This document shows, piece by piece, positions 1-9,108 of a stretch of DNA of 62,325 nucleotides; positions within the stretch are counted from its first letter, which is position 1; every line of letters starts with the position of its first letter. The position numbers and the translations under genes were made by a program. The notes below the pieces were generated by a model, which saw only the letters and a list, made by a program, of their open reading frames with translations, made no database searches and had not been told where the DNA came from. This DNA is from JBOGWP01 sp050693875 (GTDB lineage: Bacteria > Actinomycetota > CADDZG01 > JAHWKV01 > JBOGWP01), in the NCBI GenBank assembly GCA_050693875.1, contig JBOGWP010000131.1:1-62325 (forward strand), read 5' to 3'.

Positions 1-103
1 GCCCGGGCAGGTCGCAGAAGCGGAGGTCGACCATCTCGACCCCCTCGTTCTTGATCATGCTCACCACTTCAGCGGGACTGGTCGGTCTCGTTTCGCTTGC
101 CAT
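1..103 (-). CDS. glnA: Type I glutamine synthetase, N-terminal fragment
   Basis: Only the first 34 codons lie in the window; the gene runs off the left edge. The reverse strand opens with ATG at 103 behind a strong ribosome site (GGGGAGGAG, 3 nt from the ATG). The peptide has the typical start of bacterial type I glutamine synthetase: a short helix, then a segment reading EMVDLRFCDLPG. This enzyme condenses ammonium and glutamate to glutamine using ATP. It lies directly downstream of amt, glnK and glnD on the same strand, which fits a nitrogen-assimilation cluster. Identification rests on this N-terminal motif and on context. Confidence 0.8.
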   Translation of the reverse strand, partial: MASETRPTSPAEVVSMIKNEGVEMVDLRFCDLPG

Positions 104-184
104 TACTCCTCCCCTGGATCTCGAACGTCGTGGTCAACGGGTTGCGCGAATGCGGGCGATCATCGTCGCATCCCCACGTTCCGT

Positions 185-2563
185 TCAACTCGTGGACTCC
201 ACCTTGAGGCGGTGGAGGACGGTGCGCTCGATCTCGCCCACGTGGTCGGGATCGGTGACCTTCTGCCGGTCGAGGTCCCACACGTAGAACGCGTCGACGA
301 CCTCCCGGCCGTACGTTGCGACCTTGGCCATGTGGATGTCGAGCTCGAGGTCCGAAAGGGCGCGGGTGATGGTGAAGAGCAGGCCGATGGCGTCGGCGGC
401 GTGGACCTCGATCACGGTGTAGAAGTCCGACGAGCGGTTGTCGACGACCACGCGGGGGGCGGCCAACCCGGCCGAGGGCGCGGGGTACTGCCGGCGCTTC
501 TCGGCGAGCCGGACGTCGAACGCGATCCGCCCGCGCAAGGCCTTGCGGATGTCCGCGACCACCTTGCGGAACCGCTCCTCGTCCTCGTCGACGGGCTGGA
601 CGCGGAACGACTGGAGCGCGACGCCGTCCTCACGGGTATAGATGTCGGCGGCCACCACGTTGAGGCCGTGGAGGGCGAGCGCCCCCGACACCTTCGAGAT
701 CAGGCCGGGCCGGTCGGGCGCGACAAAGCGAACCTCCCACGTCCCGCCCTCCGATTGCCGCGCGTCCATCCGCAGCTCGCCCGGTGGCGCCTCGAGCATC
801 AGCACCGACTGGGTGAAGAGCGCGTCGGCCGGCTGAGACAGGAGCCAGGCCCGGGGCATGGCATCGATGTGCGCCTCGACGCGGTCGGCCGGGAAGCGGG
901 CCAGGGCTTCACGAAGCTCGGCGATGCGGGCCTTCGCGGTCTTGGTGGCATTCGGGCTCGAAAGCTCTCCTTTCTCGAGCACGCCGTGCACCTCGCTGAA
1001 CAGCTCGGACACGAGCGTGTCCTTCCAGTCGCTCCACGCCTCGGGACCCGTCGCGCGACCGTCGGCGACGGAGAGCAGGTAGAGCATGCGCAGCCGGTCG
1101 GGTGTCCCGATGGTGTCGGCGAGCTCGATCACCAGCCGCTCCTCGTAGACGTTGCGCCGCGTTGCGGTCCGGGAGAGCAGGAGGTGGTGCCGGACGAGCC
1201 AGGCGATCTCCCCCGCGGCGTCGTCGTCGAACCCCATTCGCCGGGCGGCCGAACGAGCGACGGCCTCGCCCTCGGCGGCGTGGTCTCCGTCGCCGCCCTT
1301 CCCGATGTCGTGGAGAAGGGCCGCCACGAGGAGGCGGTCCCAGCGGTCGCGCACGTCCTCCGCAACACGGCGGGCGAGGCGTCCACCTCCGGGGAGCCGA
1401 ACCAGCTCGACGACGGTCTCGAAGGCGTGGGCGTCGACCGACCGGTGGTGGTAGGGGTTGCGTTGAGGGAGGCAATGGATCGCCCGCCACTCGGGGAGTG
1501 CGCGGGCAAGCGCCCCCGTGGCGTCGAGCACGCGGAAGCCGGCACGCCCCCCCTCCCCCCCGGCGAGGATGTCGACGAATGCCGCGCGATCGCGAGGCGT
1601 CCAGGACGGGGTCGCGAACCTCTCGGGGGAGACCCGACCGTACGCATCCGAGGTGGGCGGGTCGAGCAGGAGGTCGAGGGCCAGCCCTATCGTTCGCGCG
1701 GCGAGGTAGAGGTCGCGAAGCAACAGATCCTCGGGCGTGAGGGCCTTGGCGGCGCCGCTCTCGTCTTCCATCGCCCGAGCGGCGTCGCCCTCGTAGCCGA
1801 GCATTTCCGCTGCCGGCCGTCGGAGGTGGGCCATCAGGATGTCGGTCTGCCGTTCTGTCAGCAGGTGCAGCGCCCACCGGATGCGCAGGAGGGACTCCCG
1901 CGCCTCCGCCAGAGATTCGTCGGAGATCCGCTGGTCACGACGGCCCGACGCCATCCGGATCCATCGGATCGTGCTCAGGTCGCGCAGCCCCCCGCGGCCC
2001 TCCTTCACGTTGGGCTCGAGCTCGGAGGAGGCGTCGCCGGCACGTTGATGCCTGGCGTCGGTTGCCTCCCGGAGGCGCCCGAGGAACTCCGACGAAGATC
2101 GGCGCACCTGGCTCAGCGTCTCCCGGCGGAACTGCTCGGAGAGGTCTACATCGCCGGCCACGAGACGGGTGTCGAGGAAGGCGGTCTGTGCATCCAGATT
2201 GGTGCGAGCGAGGCGCACGGCTTCCTTGAGGGTGCGGACCGAGTTGCCCACCTGCAGTCCGGTATCCCACAGGCTGTAGAAGAGGCAGCGCGCGGCCTCG
2301 GCCACGTCGCGGCCCTTGTGGTGCAGGACCATCAGGTCGATGTCGGATCCCGGGCAAAGCTCGCGCCGCCCGTACCCTCCCAGCGCGACGACGGCCGAAT
2401 CCGGAGCACCAACCCGGGCCCACACCGCCTGGATCGAGCGGTCGACCGCATCGGTGAGGGCCTCGCTGCTCGGCTTCCCGGCGGGACTCGCCGCATACTG
2501 CCGACCGAGGCGCTCGCGCTCCGTCTTGAGGGCCTGCACCGCGGGCTCGGCCCTAGATTGCAT
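185..2563 (-). CDS. glnD: Bifunctional PII nucleotidyltransferase / removing enzyme
   Basis: About 792 residues. The nucleotidyltransferase domain shows GGYGRREL and SDIDL near residues 62-77. A helical region follows, then an HD phosphohydrolase domain (LLHDIGKGGDGDH near 417-428, with an upstream His near 379). Two C-terminal ACT domains lie at about 625-690 and 715-790 and are the expected glutamine sensors. The enzyme modifies and demodifies the PII protein encoded just upstream; in actinobacteria the modification is usually adenylylation rather than uridylylation. I chose the ATG at 2563, which overlaps the end of glnK by 11 nt and follows GGGGAGGG, although the spacing is short. A longer frame runs upstream through glnK and is not coding. 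Confidence 0.93.
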   Translation of the reverse strand: MQSRAEPAVQALKTERERLGRQYAASPAGKPSSEALTDAVDRSIQAVWARVGAPDSAVVALGGYGRRELCPGSDIDLMVLHHKGRDVAEAARCLFYSLWDTGLQVGNSVRTLKEAVRLARTNLDAQTAFLDTRLVAGDVDLSEQFRRETLSQVRRSSSEFLGRLREATDARHQRAGDASSELEPNVKEGRGGLRDLSTIRWIRMASGRRDQRISDESLAEARESLLRIRWALHLLTERQTDILMAHLRRPAAEMLGYEGDAARAMEDESGAAKALTPEDLLLRDLYLAARTIGLALDLLLDPPTSDAYGRVSPERFATPSWTPRDRAAFVDILAGGEGGRAGFRVLDATGALARALPEWRAIHCLPQRNPYHHRSVDAHAFETVVELVRLPGGGRLARRVAEDVRDRWDRLLVAALLHDIGKGGDGDHAAEGEAVARSAARRMGFDDDAAGEIAWLVRHHLLLSRTATRRNVYEERLVIELADTIGTPDRLRMLYLLSVADGRATGPEAWSDWKDTLVSELFSEVHGVLEKGELSSPNATKTAKARIAELREALARFPADRVEAHIDAMPRAWLLSQPADALFTQSVLMLEAPPGELRMDARQSEGGTWEVRFVAPDRPGLISKVSGALALHGLNVVAADIYTREDGVALQSFRVQPVDEDEERFRKVVADIRKALRGRIAFDVRLAEKRRQYPAPSAGLAAPRVVVDNRSSDFYTVIEVHAADAIGLLFTITRALSDLELDIHMAKVATYGREVVDAFYVWDLDRQKVTDPDHVGEIERTVLHRLKVESTS

Positions 2564-2891
2564 CCCTCCCCATCTCGCCGGTGCGGATGCGCACGACCTC
2601 ATTGGCGTCGACGACCCAGATCTTCCCGTCACCGATCTGACCGGTCCTCGCCGCGTCGGTAATGGTCTTCGTCAACTGGTCGACCTGGCCCTCGTCGCAG
2701 ACGATCTCGATCTTCACCTTGGGAACGAAGTCCACCTCGTACTCCGCCCCCCGGTACACCTCGGTGTGTCCGCGCTGACGGCCGAAGCCGCGGGCCTCCG
2801 TGACCGTCATGCCCTGAATCCCAACGCCGCGAAGCGCCTCCTTCACCTCCTCGAGCTTGAAGGGCTTGACGATTGCGGTCACGAGCTTCAT
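2553..2891 (-). CDS. glnK: PII nitrogen regulatory protein
   Basis: 112 residues, the normal PII length. The T-loop is intact, with the modifiable tyrosine at residue 51 (YRGAEYEVDF), and the C-terminal signature GDGKIWV is present. PII trimers bind ATP, ADP and 2-oxoglutarate and, in the GlnK type, plug the Amt channel when nitrogen is sufficient. It sits between amt (12 nt upstream) and glnD (overlapping), the standard actinobacterial amt-glnK-glnD operon, so GlnD is the likely modifier of Tyr51. The name glnK rather than glnB is based on linkage to amt. Confidence 0.95.
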   Translation of the reverse strand: MKLVTAIVKPFKLEEVKEALRGVGIQGMTVTEARGFGRQRGHTEVYRGAEYEVDFVPKVKIEIVCDEGQVDQLTKTITDAARTGQIGDGKIWVVDANEVVRIRTGEMGRDAI

Positions 2892-2903
2892 CGGTTGAGC
2901 CTC

Positions 2904-4217
2904 CTAGCTTTTCACCCGGGGCTTCTTCTTCGCAGGGGATGCGGACGCAGGAGCGGAATGCGCGGCACTCATTCCCGACTCGCCGAAAGCGTAGCCCGTC
3001 TCGGCATGCTGCGTGAGATCCAGCCCGGTGTACTCGTCATCCTGCGTCACTCGCAATCCGACGATCACGTCAACCACTTTCAGGATGATCATCGTGGCGA
3101 CGAACGAGAAGACGATCGTCGCACCCACCGCGATCACCTGCTTTCCGAACTGGGCGGCGTTTCCGTAGAGGAGGCCGTCGGCCCCCGCTTCGTTGATCGC
3201 GGTCGTCGCGAAGATTCCTGTCAGGAGCGCCCCGACCATCCCGCCGACGGCGTGGACGCCGACGACGTCGAGGGAGTCGTCGTAGCCGAGCTTCGGCTTC
3301 AGAGCCACCGCTCCGTAGCACACGATCCCGGCCGCCAGCCCGATCACCACGGCCGCCCACGGCTCCACATAGCCGGATGCGGGGGTGATCGCCACGAGGC
3401 CCGCCACCGCCCCGGTCGCCGCGCCGACCGTCGTCGGGACCTTGTTCCGCAGCCACTCCGGGATCAGCCAGCCGAGCACGGCCGCCGCGGCGCCGAGGTG
3501 GGTGTTGATGAAGGCGCTGGTGGCGAGCGCCCCGGAGGCGAGCGCGCTCCCGGCGTTGAATCCGAACCACCCGAACCACAGGATGGCCGCGCCGGTCACG
3601 ACCATCGGGATGTTGTGCGGATGGAAGGCCTCCTTCCCGTAGCCGGTCCGGCGCCCCATGTAGAGGATGGCCGCCAGCGCCGCGACGCCGGCATTGATGT
3701 GCACGACGGTGCCGCCGGCGAAGTCCAGTGCGCCGACGTTGCCCTCCCCGACCCCCAGCCATCCCCCGCCCCAGACCCAGTGGGCAACCGGCGAGTAGAC
3801 GAGCAGAGACCAGAGGCCGAGGAAGAGGATGTAGCCGGAGAACTTCATGCGCTCGGCGAACGCGCCGGTGATCAGCGCCGGCGTGATCACGGCGAACATC
3901 ATCTGAAAGATCATGTAGGCGCCGTGGGGGACGGTCGGCGCCAGCGGGGACGGCTTTGCCCCGACCCCGTCGAGGAAGAGGAAATCGAGCCCGCCGATGA
4001 CCTTGCCCTGGTCGGATCCGAAGCCGAGGGTGTAGCCCGCGACCATCCAGAGAACCGACACGAGGCCGAGCGCGAAGAACGAATGCATGATCGTCCCCAG
4101 GACGTTCTTCGCGCGCACGAGCCCGCCGTAGAACAGCGCAAGCCCGGGCGTCATGAACATGACCAGCGCGCTGCTTGCCAGCAGCCATGCGGTGTCCCCG
4201 GTGTTGATCTCGGCCAC
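2904..4217 (-). CDS. amt: Ammonium transporter Amt
   Basis: 437 residues with about eleven hydrophobic segments. Family motifs visible include GLALFYGGLVRAKN, VAHWVWGGGW, a pore His in GGTVVHINAG, a second in DVVGVHAVGGM, and GFNAGSAL. It carries ammonium across the inner membrane and is the expected partner of GlnK encoded immediately downstream. I chose the GTG at 4217, preceded by GGGGGTGG; the frame is open much further upstream but lacks Amt similarity there. The last 25 residues are a Lys/Pro-rich cytoplasmic tail of the kind that meets GlnK. It heads the amt-glnK-glnD operon. Confidence 0.94.
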   Translation of the reverse strand: MAEINTGDTAWLLASSALVMFMTPGLALFYGGLVRAKNVLGTIMHSFFALGLVSVLWMVAGYTLGFGSDQGKVIGGLDFLFLDGVGAKPSPLAPTVPHGAYMIFQMMFAVITPALITGAFAERMKFSGYILFLGLWSLLVYSPVAHWVWGGGWLGVGEGNVGALDFAGGTVVHINAGVAALAAILYMGRRTGYGKEAFHPHNIPMVVTGAAILWFGWFGFNAGSALASGALATSAFINTHLGAAAAVLGWLIPEWLRNKVPTTVGAATGAVAGLVAITPASGYVEPWAAVVIGLAAGIVCYGAVALKPKLGYDDSLDVVGVHAVGGMVGALLTGIFATTAINEAGADGLLYGNAAQFGKQVIAVGATIVFSFVATMIILKVVDVIVGLRVTQDDEYTGLDLTQHAETGYAFGESGMSAAHSAPASASPAKKKPRVKS

Positions 4218-4421
4218 CTGCCACCCCCGATCGTCGTGCCCCGCCGAGTTGGCAGGGCGTGCTGCCCGGAATTTATGAAAACGTGTCGGCGGTGTAAACA
4301 AGCTGCTGCGCAACCGGTGGTCACCATTGCCGCCGCCGGCGGTCGGAGATCCTGGGCCGGCCGCGGCCGAGCCCGTCCACCGGGCTTCACCTTTCACACC
4401 CGAAGCGCCAAGATGGAGGGG

Positions 4422-5378
4422 ATGAGGCGCCTCCGTAGGCTCGCGCGCGTCTCCGCGATCGCCGCGGTGGCCATGGTCGCCGTGCTGGCGCTGCCGCTCG
4501 GCGCCGGCGCCAAGGAGGAGTCCCGCGACTGGCAGCAGTTCCGCGGCCCGATCGAGGTGCGAGAGGGTGAGACCGTGGGCAACGTCAACGCCTTCAGCGG
4601 TCCCATCACGATTCGGGGACGGGTGGAGGGCGACGTTGCGGTGTTCCGGGGTCCGGTCGAGATCTGGGGCGAGGTTCGGGGCGACGTCGTTTCGTTGCGC
4701 GGCCCGGTCACGCTGCATGAGGGGGCCCGGGTTCGAGGCGAGGTGATTCACGGTGGCCGGCTCACGGTCGCTCCCGGCGCGGTCGTCGAGGGCAGGTCCC
4801 ACCGGGTCGATCTCGGCTCGATCGGGCGGCGCGCCGGGACGGTGACGTTGCCTACCCGAACGATCGGCCGGCTGGGCTGGTGGGTGGGCATCTCGGTACT
4901 CACGCTCGCGCTCGGATTCATCGTGCTCGCGCTCGGGCCGAGGGCGCAGGAAGCGCTCGTCGAGGCCGCCCGGTCGCACCTCGGGCGCTCGATCGCGTGG
5001 GGAGCCGCCCTCTGGGTCGGCCTGCCGGTCCTCACCGTCGGGTCGTTCATCACCCTGATCGGCATCCCCCTCGGCTTGGCGCTGGGCATCGCGATGACGA
5101 TCCTCTATCCGTTCGCCTACGCGGTGAGCGAATGGGTGTTGGGGCGTTTGCTCATCCGGGGGCAGGGCAGGCCGATCGCAGCACTCCTTGCCGGGTGGGC
5201 GATCCTGCGCGCCCTCGCGTTGGTCCCCGTGGTGGCTGGGGCGGTGTGGCTCGTCGCCACCCTGTTGGGTCTCGGCGTGTGCGCTGTGGCGGTTCGGGCG
5301 GCGCGGCGTCCGAGCCCCGCCGTGCCCGGCTCCCCCGCCGGGGTAGGCTCGGCAGCGCCGCCCGCGGCCGGAGCCTGA
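4422..5378 (+). CDS. Secreted/membrane polymer-forming (bactofilin-like) protein
   Basis: 318 residues. The N-terminus is a signal peptide (Arg-rich start, hydrophobic core, Ala-rich cleavage zone near residue 29). Residues about 45-130 form short repeated beta-strand turns of the kind GxVxGDVxxxxGPV, as in bactofilin-like polymer-forming domains: repeated GPI/GPV turns, GDVAVFRGPVEIWGEVRGDV, then GARVRGEV. The second half contains four or more hydrophobic segments and an Ala/Pro-rich tail. I prefer the ATG at 4422, which has GGAGGGG directly before it; an ATG at 4413 is in frame but has no ribosome site. It is divergent from amt. Role unknown; an envelope scaffold is an inference. Confidence 0.7.
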   Translation: MRRLRRLARVSAIAAVAMVAVLALPLGAGAKEESRDWQQFRGPIEVREGETVGNVNAFSGPITIRGRVEGDVAVFRGPVEIWGEVRGDVVSLRGPVTLHEGARVRGEVIHGGRLTVAPGAVVEGRSHRVDLGSIGRRAGTVTLPTRTIGRLGWWVGISVLTLALGFIVLALGPRAQEALVEAARSHLGRSIAWGAALWVGLPVLTVGSFITLIGIPLGLALGIAMTILYPFAYAVSEWVLGRLLIRGQGRPIAALLAGWAILRALALVPVVAGAVWLVATLLGLGVCAVAVRAARRPSPAVPGSPAGVGSAAPPAAGA

Positions 5379-5427
5379 ACGAGTACGCTCTGGGCCTGAC
5401 CTCTGCCGGGCGTCGGCAGGGGAGCGC

Positions 5428-6819
5428 GTGAAGGGCGCGGCGGTGGGTGACGAGCGCCGGCGAGGCGGGCTGTTCGGCAAGCGAGGACAGGGCTCCCCGC
5501 CCGAGACCCGTCGCGCCGACGCGGTCCGCCAGGTGGTCAAGGCCGCCGCCGACCAGGAGATCGGGTTCCTGCGGCTGTGGTTCACCGATGTCCTCGGCTT
5601 CCTGAAGTCCTTCGCCATCCCGGCCGAAGAGCTCGACAAGGCCTTCGAGAAGGGGGTGATCTTCGACGGCTCGGCCATCGAGGGATTCGCCCGGAGGCGG
5701 GAGCTCGACCTGGTCGCCCGTCCCGACCCATTCACCTTCCAGCTGCTGCCCTGGGGCGGCTCCTCTCCCACTGCGTCGATGTTCTGCGACATCTCGACGC
5801 AGGAGGGCGACAACTTCCCCTCCGATCCGAGGGCGGTGCTGCGGCGGCAGGTCGAGAGGTACGAGGGCCTCGGCCTGGTGCCCCACTTCGGCCCCGAGAT
5901 CGAGTTCTTCCTGCTCCGCAACGACACCGGGGTGGAGCTTCTCGACCGCGGGACGTACTTCGACGTCACGACCATCGACGTCTCGAGCGACTTCCGCCGG
6001 ACGGTCATCCGCTACCTCGAGCAGCTCGGCATCCCGGTGGAGGCGTCGCACCACGAGGTGGCGCCGAGCCAGCACGAGATCGACCTTCGGTTTGCCGACG
6101 CGCGCACGATGGCCGACGCGGTGATGACCTTCCGTCTGACGGTGAAGGAGGTCGCCCGCGAGTTCGGGATCTACGCCACGTTCATGCCGAAGCCGTTGGA
6201 GGGCGCATGGGGGAGCGGCATGCACCTGCACGTCGCGCTCACCCGCGACGATCGAAGCGCCCTCGCCGGCGATCATCCATCGGGGCTCTCGGCGGAGGGG
6301 GAGGCCTTCGTCGCCGGGCTGCTCCGTCACGCGCCCGGGATCACCGCCATCACCAATCAATGGGTCAACTCATACAAGCGGCTCGTTCCGGGCTATGAGG
6401 CCCCCGTCCACGTGTCGTGGGGGCGTACCACCCGGTCCGCCCTCGTGCGCGTCCCTCCGTCCCCTGCGGGCGCCACCCATATCGAGCTGCGCTCACCGGA
6501 CGCCGGCTGCAACCCCTACCTCGCCTTCGCGGTCATCCTCGCCGCCGGTCTCGACGGCATTTCTTCGGGCGCCGCGCTTCCGCCGGAGGCACCGGATCTC
6601 GAGAACGGGTCATCGGAGGAGCTCAACGGGTCGGGGATCGCCCCGCTGCCCGAGACGCTGGCCGACGCGGTCGCGGAGATGGAGCGAAGCGAGCTCGTGG
6701 CGTCCGTCCTCGGCGACCACATGCTCGAATGGTTCATTCGCAACAAGCTCGAGGAGTGGGAGCAGTACCGGACGCGGGTCACTCCGCTCGAGCTCGAGCG
6801 CTACCTGCCGGTCCTCTGA
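5428..6819 (+). CDS. Glutamine synthetase, short type I (alpha-like)
   Basis: 463 residues, GTG start with GGGGAG 4 nt upstream. It has a poorly conserved, Arg-rich N-terminal extension of about 25 residues. Beta-grasp and catalytic motifs follow: VIFDGSAIEGF, PEIEFFLL (metal-binding Glu), GAWGSGMHLHVAL (His and metal ligands), NSYKRLVPGYEAP and RSALVRVP. The NLYDLP-type adenylylation site of the long type I-beta enzymes is not visible. It lies close to the amt-glnK-glnD-glnA cluster but on the opposite strand, so it is probably a second GlnA-type enzyme. Whether it makes glutamine or is a gamma-glutamyl ligase of the same fold cannot be decided from sequence. Confidence 0.88.
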   Translation: MKGAAVGDERRRGGLFGKRGQGSPPETRRADAVRQVVKAAADQEIGFLRLWFTDVLGFLKSFAIPAEELDKAFEKGVIFDGSAIEGFARRRELDLVARPDPFTFQLLPWGGSSPTASMFCDISTQEGDNFPSDPRAVLRRQVERYEGLGLVPHFGPEIEFFLLRNDTGVELLDRGTYFDVTTIDVSSDFRRTVIRYLEQLGIPVEASHHEVAPSQHEIDLRFADARTMADAVMTFRLTVKEVAREFGIYATFMPKPLEGAWGSGMHLHVALTRDDRSALAGDHPSGLSAEGEAFVAGLLRHAPGITAITNQWVNSYKRLVPGYEAPVHVSWGRTTRSALVRVPPSPAGATHIELRSPDAGCNPYLAFAVILAAGLDGISSGAALPPEAPDLENGSSEELNGSGIAPLPETLADAVAEMERSELVASVLGDHMLEWFIRNKLEEWEQYRTRVTPLELERYLPVL

Positions 6820-6866
6820 GGCCACCATGCGCCGAGCGTCCTCGCTCGTGCCCGGTCATGGTGGCC
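6820..6866 (+). terminator. Long hairpin after the glutamine synthetase gene
   Basis: A perfect 10-bp outer stem (GGCCACCATG at 6820-6829 with CATGGTGGCC at 6857-6866) encloses an inner stem GAGCG/CGCTC with loop TCCT. It starts one base after the stop codon. No T-run follows, so it may be a non-canonical terminator or an mRNA-stabilising structure. Confidence 0.6.
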
Positions 6867-7145
6867 GAAATCGCGGACGACCTCGGGAGCATTTCGAGGC
6901 CATTTCAGACGCAAACCTCTACCGAATGCCACGCGCGCCGCTGTGGCTCTCGGCCCCTCGCATCGTGCCGACATGCCTCGGCCCCCCACTCATGGAGCGC
7001 ATTGACCGTCGAGCGTGGTGGCGTCCTCCACTCGCTTGTAGGCTTCGAAGTCTGCGTGCGCTCGAGTCCCCACTCGCCGGTCGGCCCTGCGTTGGGACAG
7101 ACGTCGCGTTCATTGGCCCTGATGCAGGTCGATATGCTCCCCGAC
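6867..7145. other. Intergenic stretch without a recognisable gene
   Basis: About 280 bases between the hairpin after the glutamine synthetase and the enoyl-CoA hydratase start. Frames on both strands are open but their translations look like GC-driven noise and show no family motif. I see no tRNA-like or riboswitch-like fold. Confidence 0.5.
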
Positions 7146-7949
7146 ATGTCCACACCGCTGGCGATCGAGCGAGTCGGCACCGTCGCACTCGTCACGATGC
7201 AACGGCCTGAGGTCCGCAACGCGATGAACGCCCGGATGCTGCGCGCCCTTCTGGCCGAGCTGCGCGCGCTTGCCGGCGACGATTCGGTGAACGTGCTTGT
7301 CGTCACCGGCGCGGGGGCCGCGTTCTCCGGGGGCGCAGACCTATCCGAGGAGCTCGACGAGGACGCCGGCCGCATGCGCACGTCCCTGTTTTGCGACCTC
7401 TTCGAGCTCGTCACCACCTATCCGAAGCCGGCGGTTGCCGCGGTGGCCGGCGCCTGCGTCGGCGGGGGAGCCGAGCTGGCCGCGGCCTGTGACCTGCGGG
7501 TCGGGACGCCCTCGGCACGCATCCGCTTCCCGGGTGCCTCCCTCGGGGCCCCCGTCGGAGCCGCCCGGCTTCCCCTCCTCGTCGGCCTCTCGCATGCGAA
7601 GGACCTCCTGCTCACCGCTCGAACGATCGACGCCGAGGAGGCATACCGGATCGGATTTCTCAACCGACTTGTGGCCGAGGATGAGCTGTTGGATGGCGCG
7701 GTTGCGCTTGCCGAGTCGATTGCGGCTAATGGGGGAGCTGAGATGCAAAAGCGAGCCCTCGAAGAGACGTCGATCCTGCAAGAGCGCGTCTGGGAGGAGA
7801 GCCGGCGGATGCGGCGATCTCGGGCCGGAGCAAACGTCCCCGGGGGGGGGAGCGGTTCAGGGAAACGCGGGTCGCGAAAGGTGAGCAATCGACAGAAAAG
7901 GCGCCTAGGACCTCAAGGGGAAGCACGGCCCAAGACACCTCTTCTGTGA
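7146..7949 (+). CDS. Enoyl-CoA hydratase/isomerase family protein, 3' end probably frameshifted
   Basis: 267 residues as it stands. The crotonase core is clear: GAGAAFSGGADLSE (oxyanion hole), then GACVGGGAELAAACDLR, and the helical end region. After about residue 225 the reading becomes Gly/Arg/Lys-rich and unlike the family. A run of nine G at 7842-7850 marks the change: in the next frame the codons read ERFRETRVAKG, the usual crotonase C-terminus. One base added or two removed would restore it. ATG 7146 was chosen; in-frame ATGs at 7122 and 7134 are alternatives. The position of the second acidic catalytic residue is not well conserved, so the substrate is open. Confidence 0.75.
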   Translation: MSTPLAIERVGTVALVTMQRPEVRNAMNARMLRALLAELRALAGDDSVNVLVVTGAGAAFSGGADLSEELDEDAGRMRTSLFCDLFELVTTYPKPAVAAVAGACVGGGAELAAACDLRVGTPSARIRFPGASLGAPVGAARLPLLVGLSHAKDLLLTARTIDAEEAYRIGFLNRLVAEDELLDGAVALAESIAANGGAEMQKRALEETSILQERVWEESRRMRRSRAGANVPGGGSGSGKRGSRKVSNRQKRRLGPQGEARPKTPLL

Positions 7950-8009
7950 AGGAAATAGTAACCAGGGGAAACAGGCCGTGCAAGATGTTTCTTCCAACCC
8001 CATGAAGGG

Positions 8010-8035
8010 CGCGCGCGAAGGCCCCGCCGCGCGCG
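8010..8035 (+). terminator. GC-rich hairpin followed by a short T-rich stretch
   Basis: CGCGCGCG at 8010-8017 pairs with CGCGCGCG at 8028-8035 around a 10-nt loop, followed by GTCTTTGTG. It lies 28 bases before the trmI start and probably ends transcription from the hydratase gene. The alternating CG arms make register uncertain. Confidence 0.5.
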
Positions 8036-8062
8036 GTCTTTGTGCCCGAAGCTAGGACCGGA

Positions 8063-8866
8063 ATGTCCGGAGGACAACTGCTTGGGCCCGGCGAACGGGT
8101 GCTGCTGATCGATGGGCGCAGTCGCCGCTATCTGATCACCCTCCAGGTGGGGGGTGCGTTCCATTTCCATCGAGGAATCGTCGCCCACGACGACCTGATC
8201 GGCGGGCCGCAGGGCCGGGTCGTGCGCTCCACTGGCGGGGAGGCAGTGCTGGTGGTGCGCCCGACGCTGGCCGACTTCGTTCTCAAGATGCGCCGGGGCG
8301 CCCAGGTGGTCTATCCCAAGGACCTGGCCATGATCATGCTCCTCGGCGACGTCTTCCCGGGCGCCGTCGTGGTCGAGGCGGGGGCCGGATCCGGAGCTCT
8401 GACCATGGCGCTCCTCCGGGCGGTCGGTCCCCAGGGGCGGGTGATCACCTACGAGGTGCGGGAGGAGTTCGCCACGCTCGCGCGGGGCAACGTCGAGGCG
8501 TTTCTGGGCGAAGTGCCCAACCTGGAGGTCCGCCTGGGAAGCGTCTACGACGCGATCGACGCCCAGGGAGTCGATCGCGTCGTGCTCGACTTGCCCGAGC
8601 CGTGGCGGGCGGCGCCGCACGCCGCCGGGGCGCTGCACAGCGGCGGAATCCTGGTCTCGTACCTGCCCACCACGCTCCAGGTGCACCGCCTGACCGCAGC
8701 CCTGCGTGAGGATCCCCGGTGGGCTCTGATCGGGTCCCAGGAGACCCTGGTGCGCACCTGGCACGTGGAGGCGACCTCCGTGCGTCCGGACCACCGGATG
8801 GTCGGCCACACCGGATTCCTGACCGTGGCCCGGCGTATCCAGCCACCTCCCAGAGAGGCCTCCTGA
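8063..8866 (+). CDS. trmI: tRNA (adenine-58-N1)-methyltransferase TrmI
   Basis: 267 residues. It methylates N1 of A58 in the tRNA T-loop. The small N-terminal beta-domain is followed by the YPKDLAMI segment typical of TrmI and the SAM-binding motif VVEAGAGSGALTMALLRAVG. The acidic strand end (TYEVRE) and the VVLDLPEPW motif (post IV) follow. The actinobacterial neighbour order trmI then proteasomal ATPase is conserved here. ATG 8063 was chosen; a GTG 21 bases upstream is in frame but adds an unconserved heptapeptide. About 240 bases separate it from mpa. Confidence 0.93.
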   Translation: MSGGQLLGPGERVLLIDGRSRRYLITLQVGGAFHFHRGIVAHDDLIGGPQGRVVRSTGGEAVLVVRPTLADFVLKMRRGAQVVYPKDLAMIMLLGDVFPGAVVVEAGAGSGALTMALLRAVGPQGRVITYEVREEFATLARGNVEAFLGEVPNLEVRLGSVYDAIDAQGVDRVVLDLPEPWRAAPHAAGALHSGGILVSYLPTTLQVHRLTAALREDPRWALIGSQETLVRTWHVEATSVRPDHRMVGHTGFLTVARRIQPPPREAS

Positions 8867-9037
8867 TCGCGGCCGGTCCGCGCGTCACCAGAGCAGGCGA
8901 GGCATAACTCCGGCGGTCGGCCTGAACGGACGGTTCGCGGGAACGCAAGCCAAGCGAGCAAAAGAAACGAGGCCGATTGCCCTCATGCGGCAGCCAGCCT
9001 GAGCCGATAATCCCGATGGATGCATTTCGCCCCCGCC

Positions 9038-9043
9038 TATACT
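9038..9043 (+). promoter_or_regulatory. Possible -10 box upstream of mpa
   Basis: TATACT, 66 bases before the mpa start, inside a 242-base gap after trmI. It stands out in GC-rich sequence, but I see no convincing -35 box at 16-18 bases upstream, so this is weak. Confidence 0.3.
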
Positions 9044-9108
9044 TGAGGCCGTGCTATGGCAGGCAACCGAGCGGTCGCCGGGCCGGGTGTTTCCCGGTGG
9101 TAGGAGAC

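Noticed and set aside
185..2662. Long plus-strand frame opposite glnD
   Set aside because: High-GC antisense shadow; the minus strand encodes all GlnD motifs.
2904..6008. 1034-residue minus frame upstream of Amt
   Set aside because: Only the last 437 residues resemble Amt; the rest is antisense to the polymer-forming protein and glutamine synthetase.
8867..9108. tRNA gene between trmI and mpa
   Set aside because: No cloverleaf, no T-loop GGTTCRA-type sequence and no acceptor stem complementarity.
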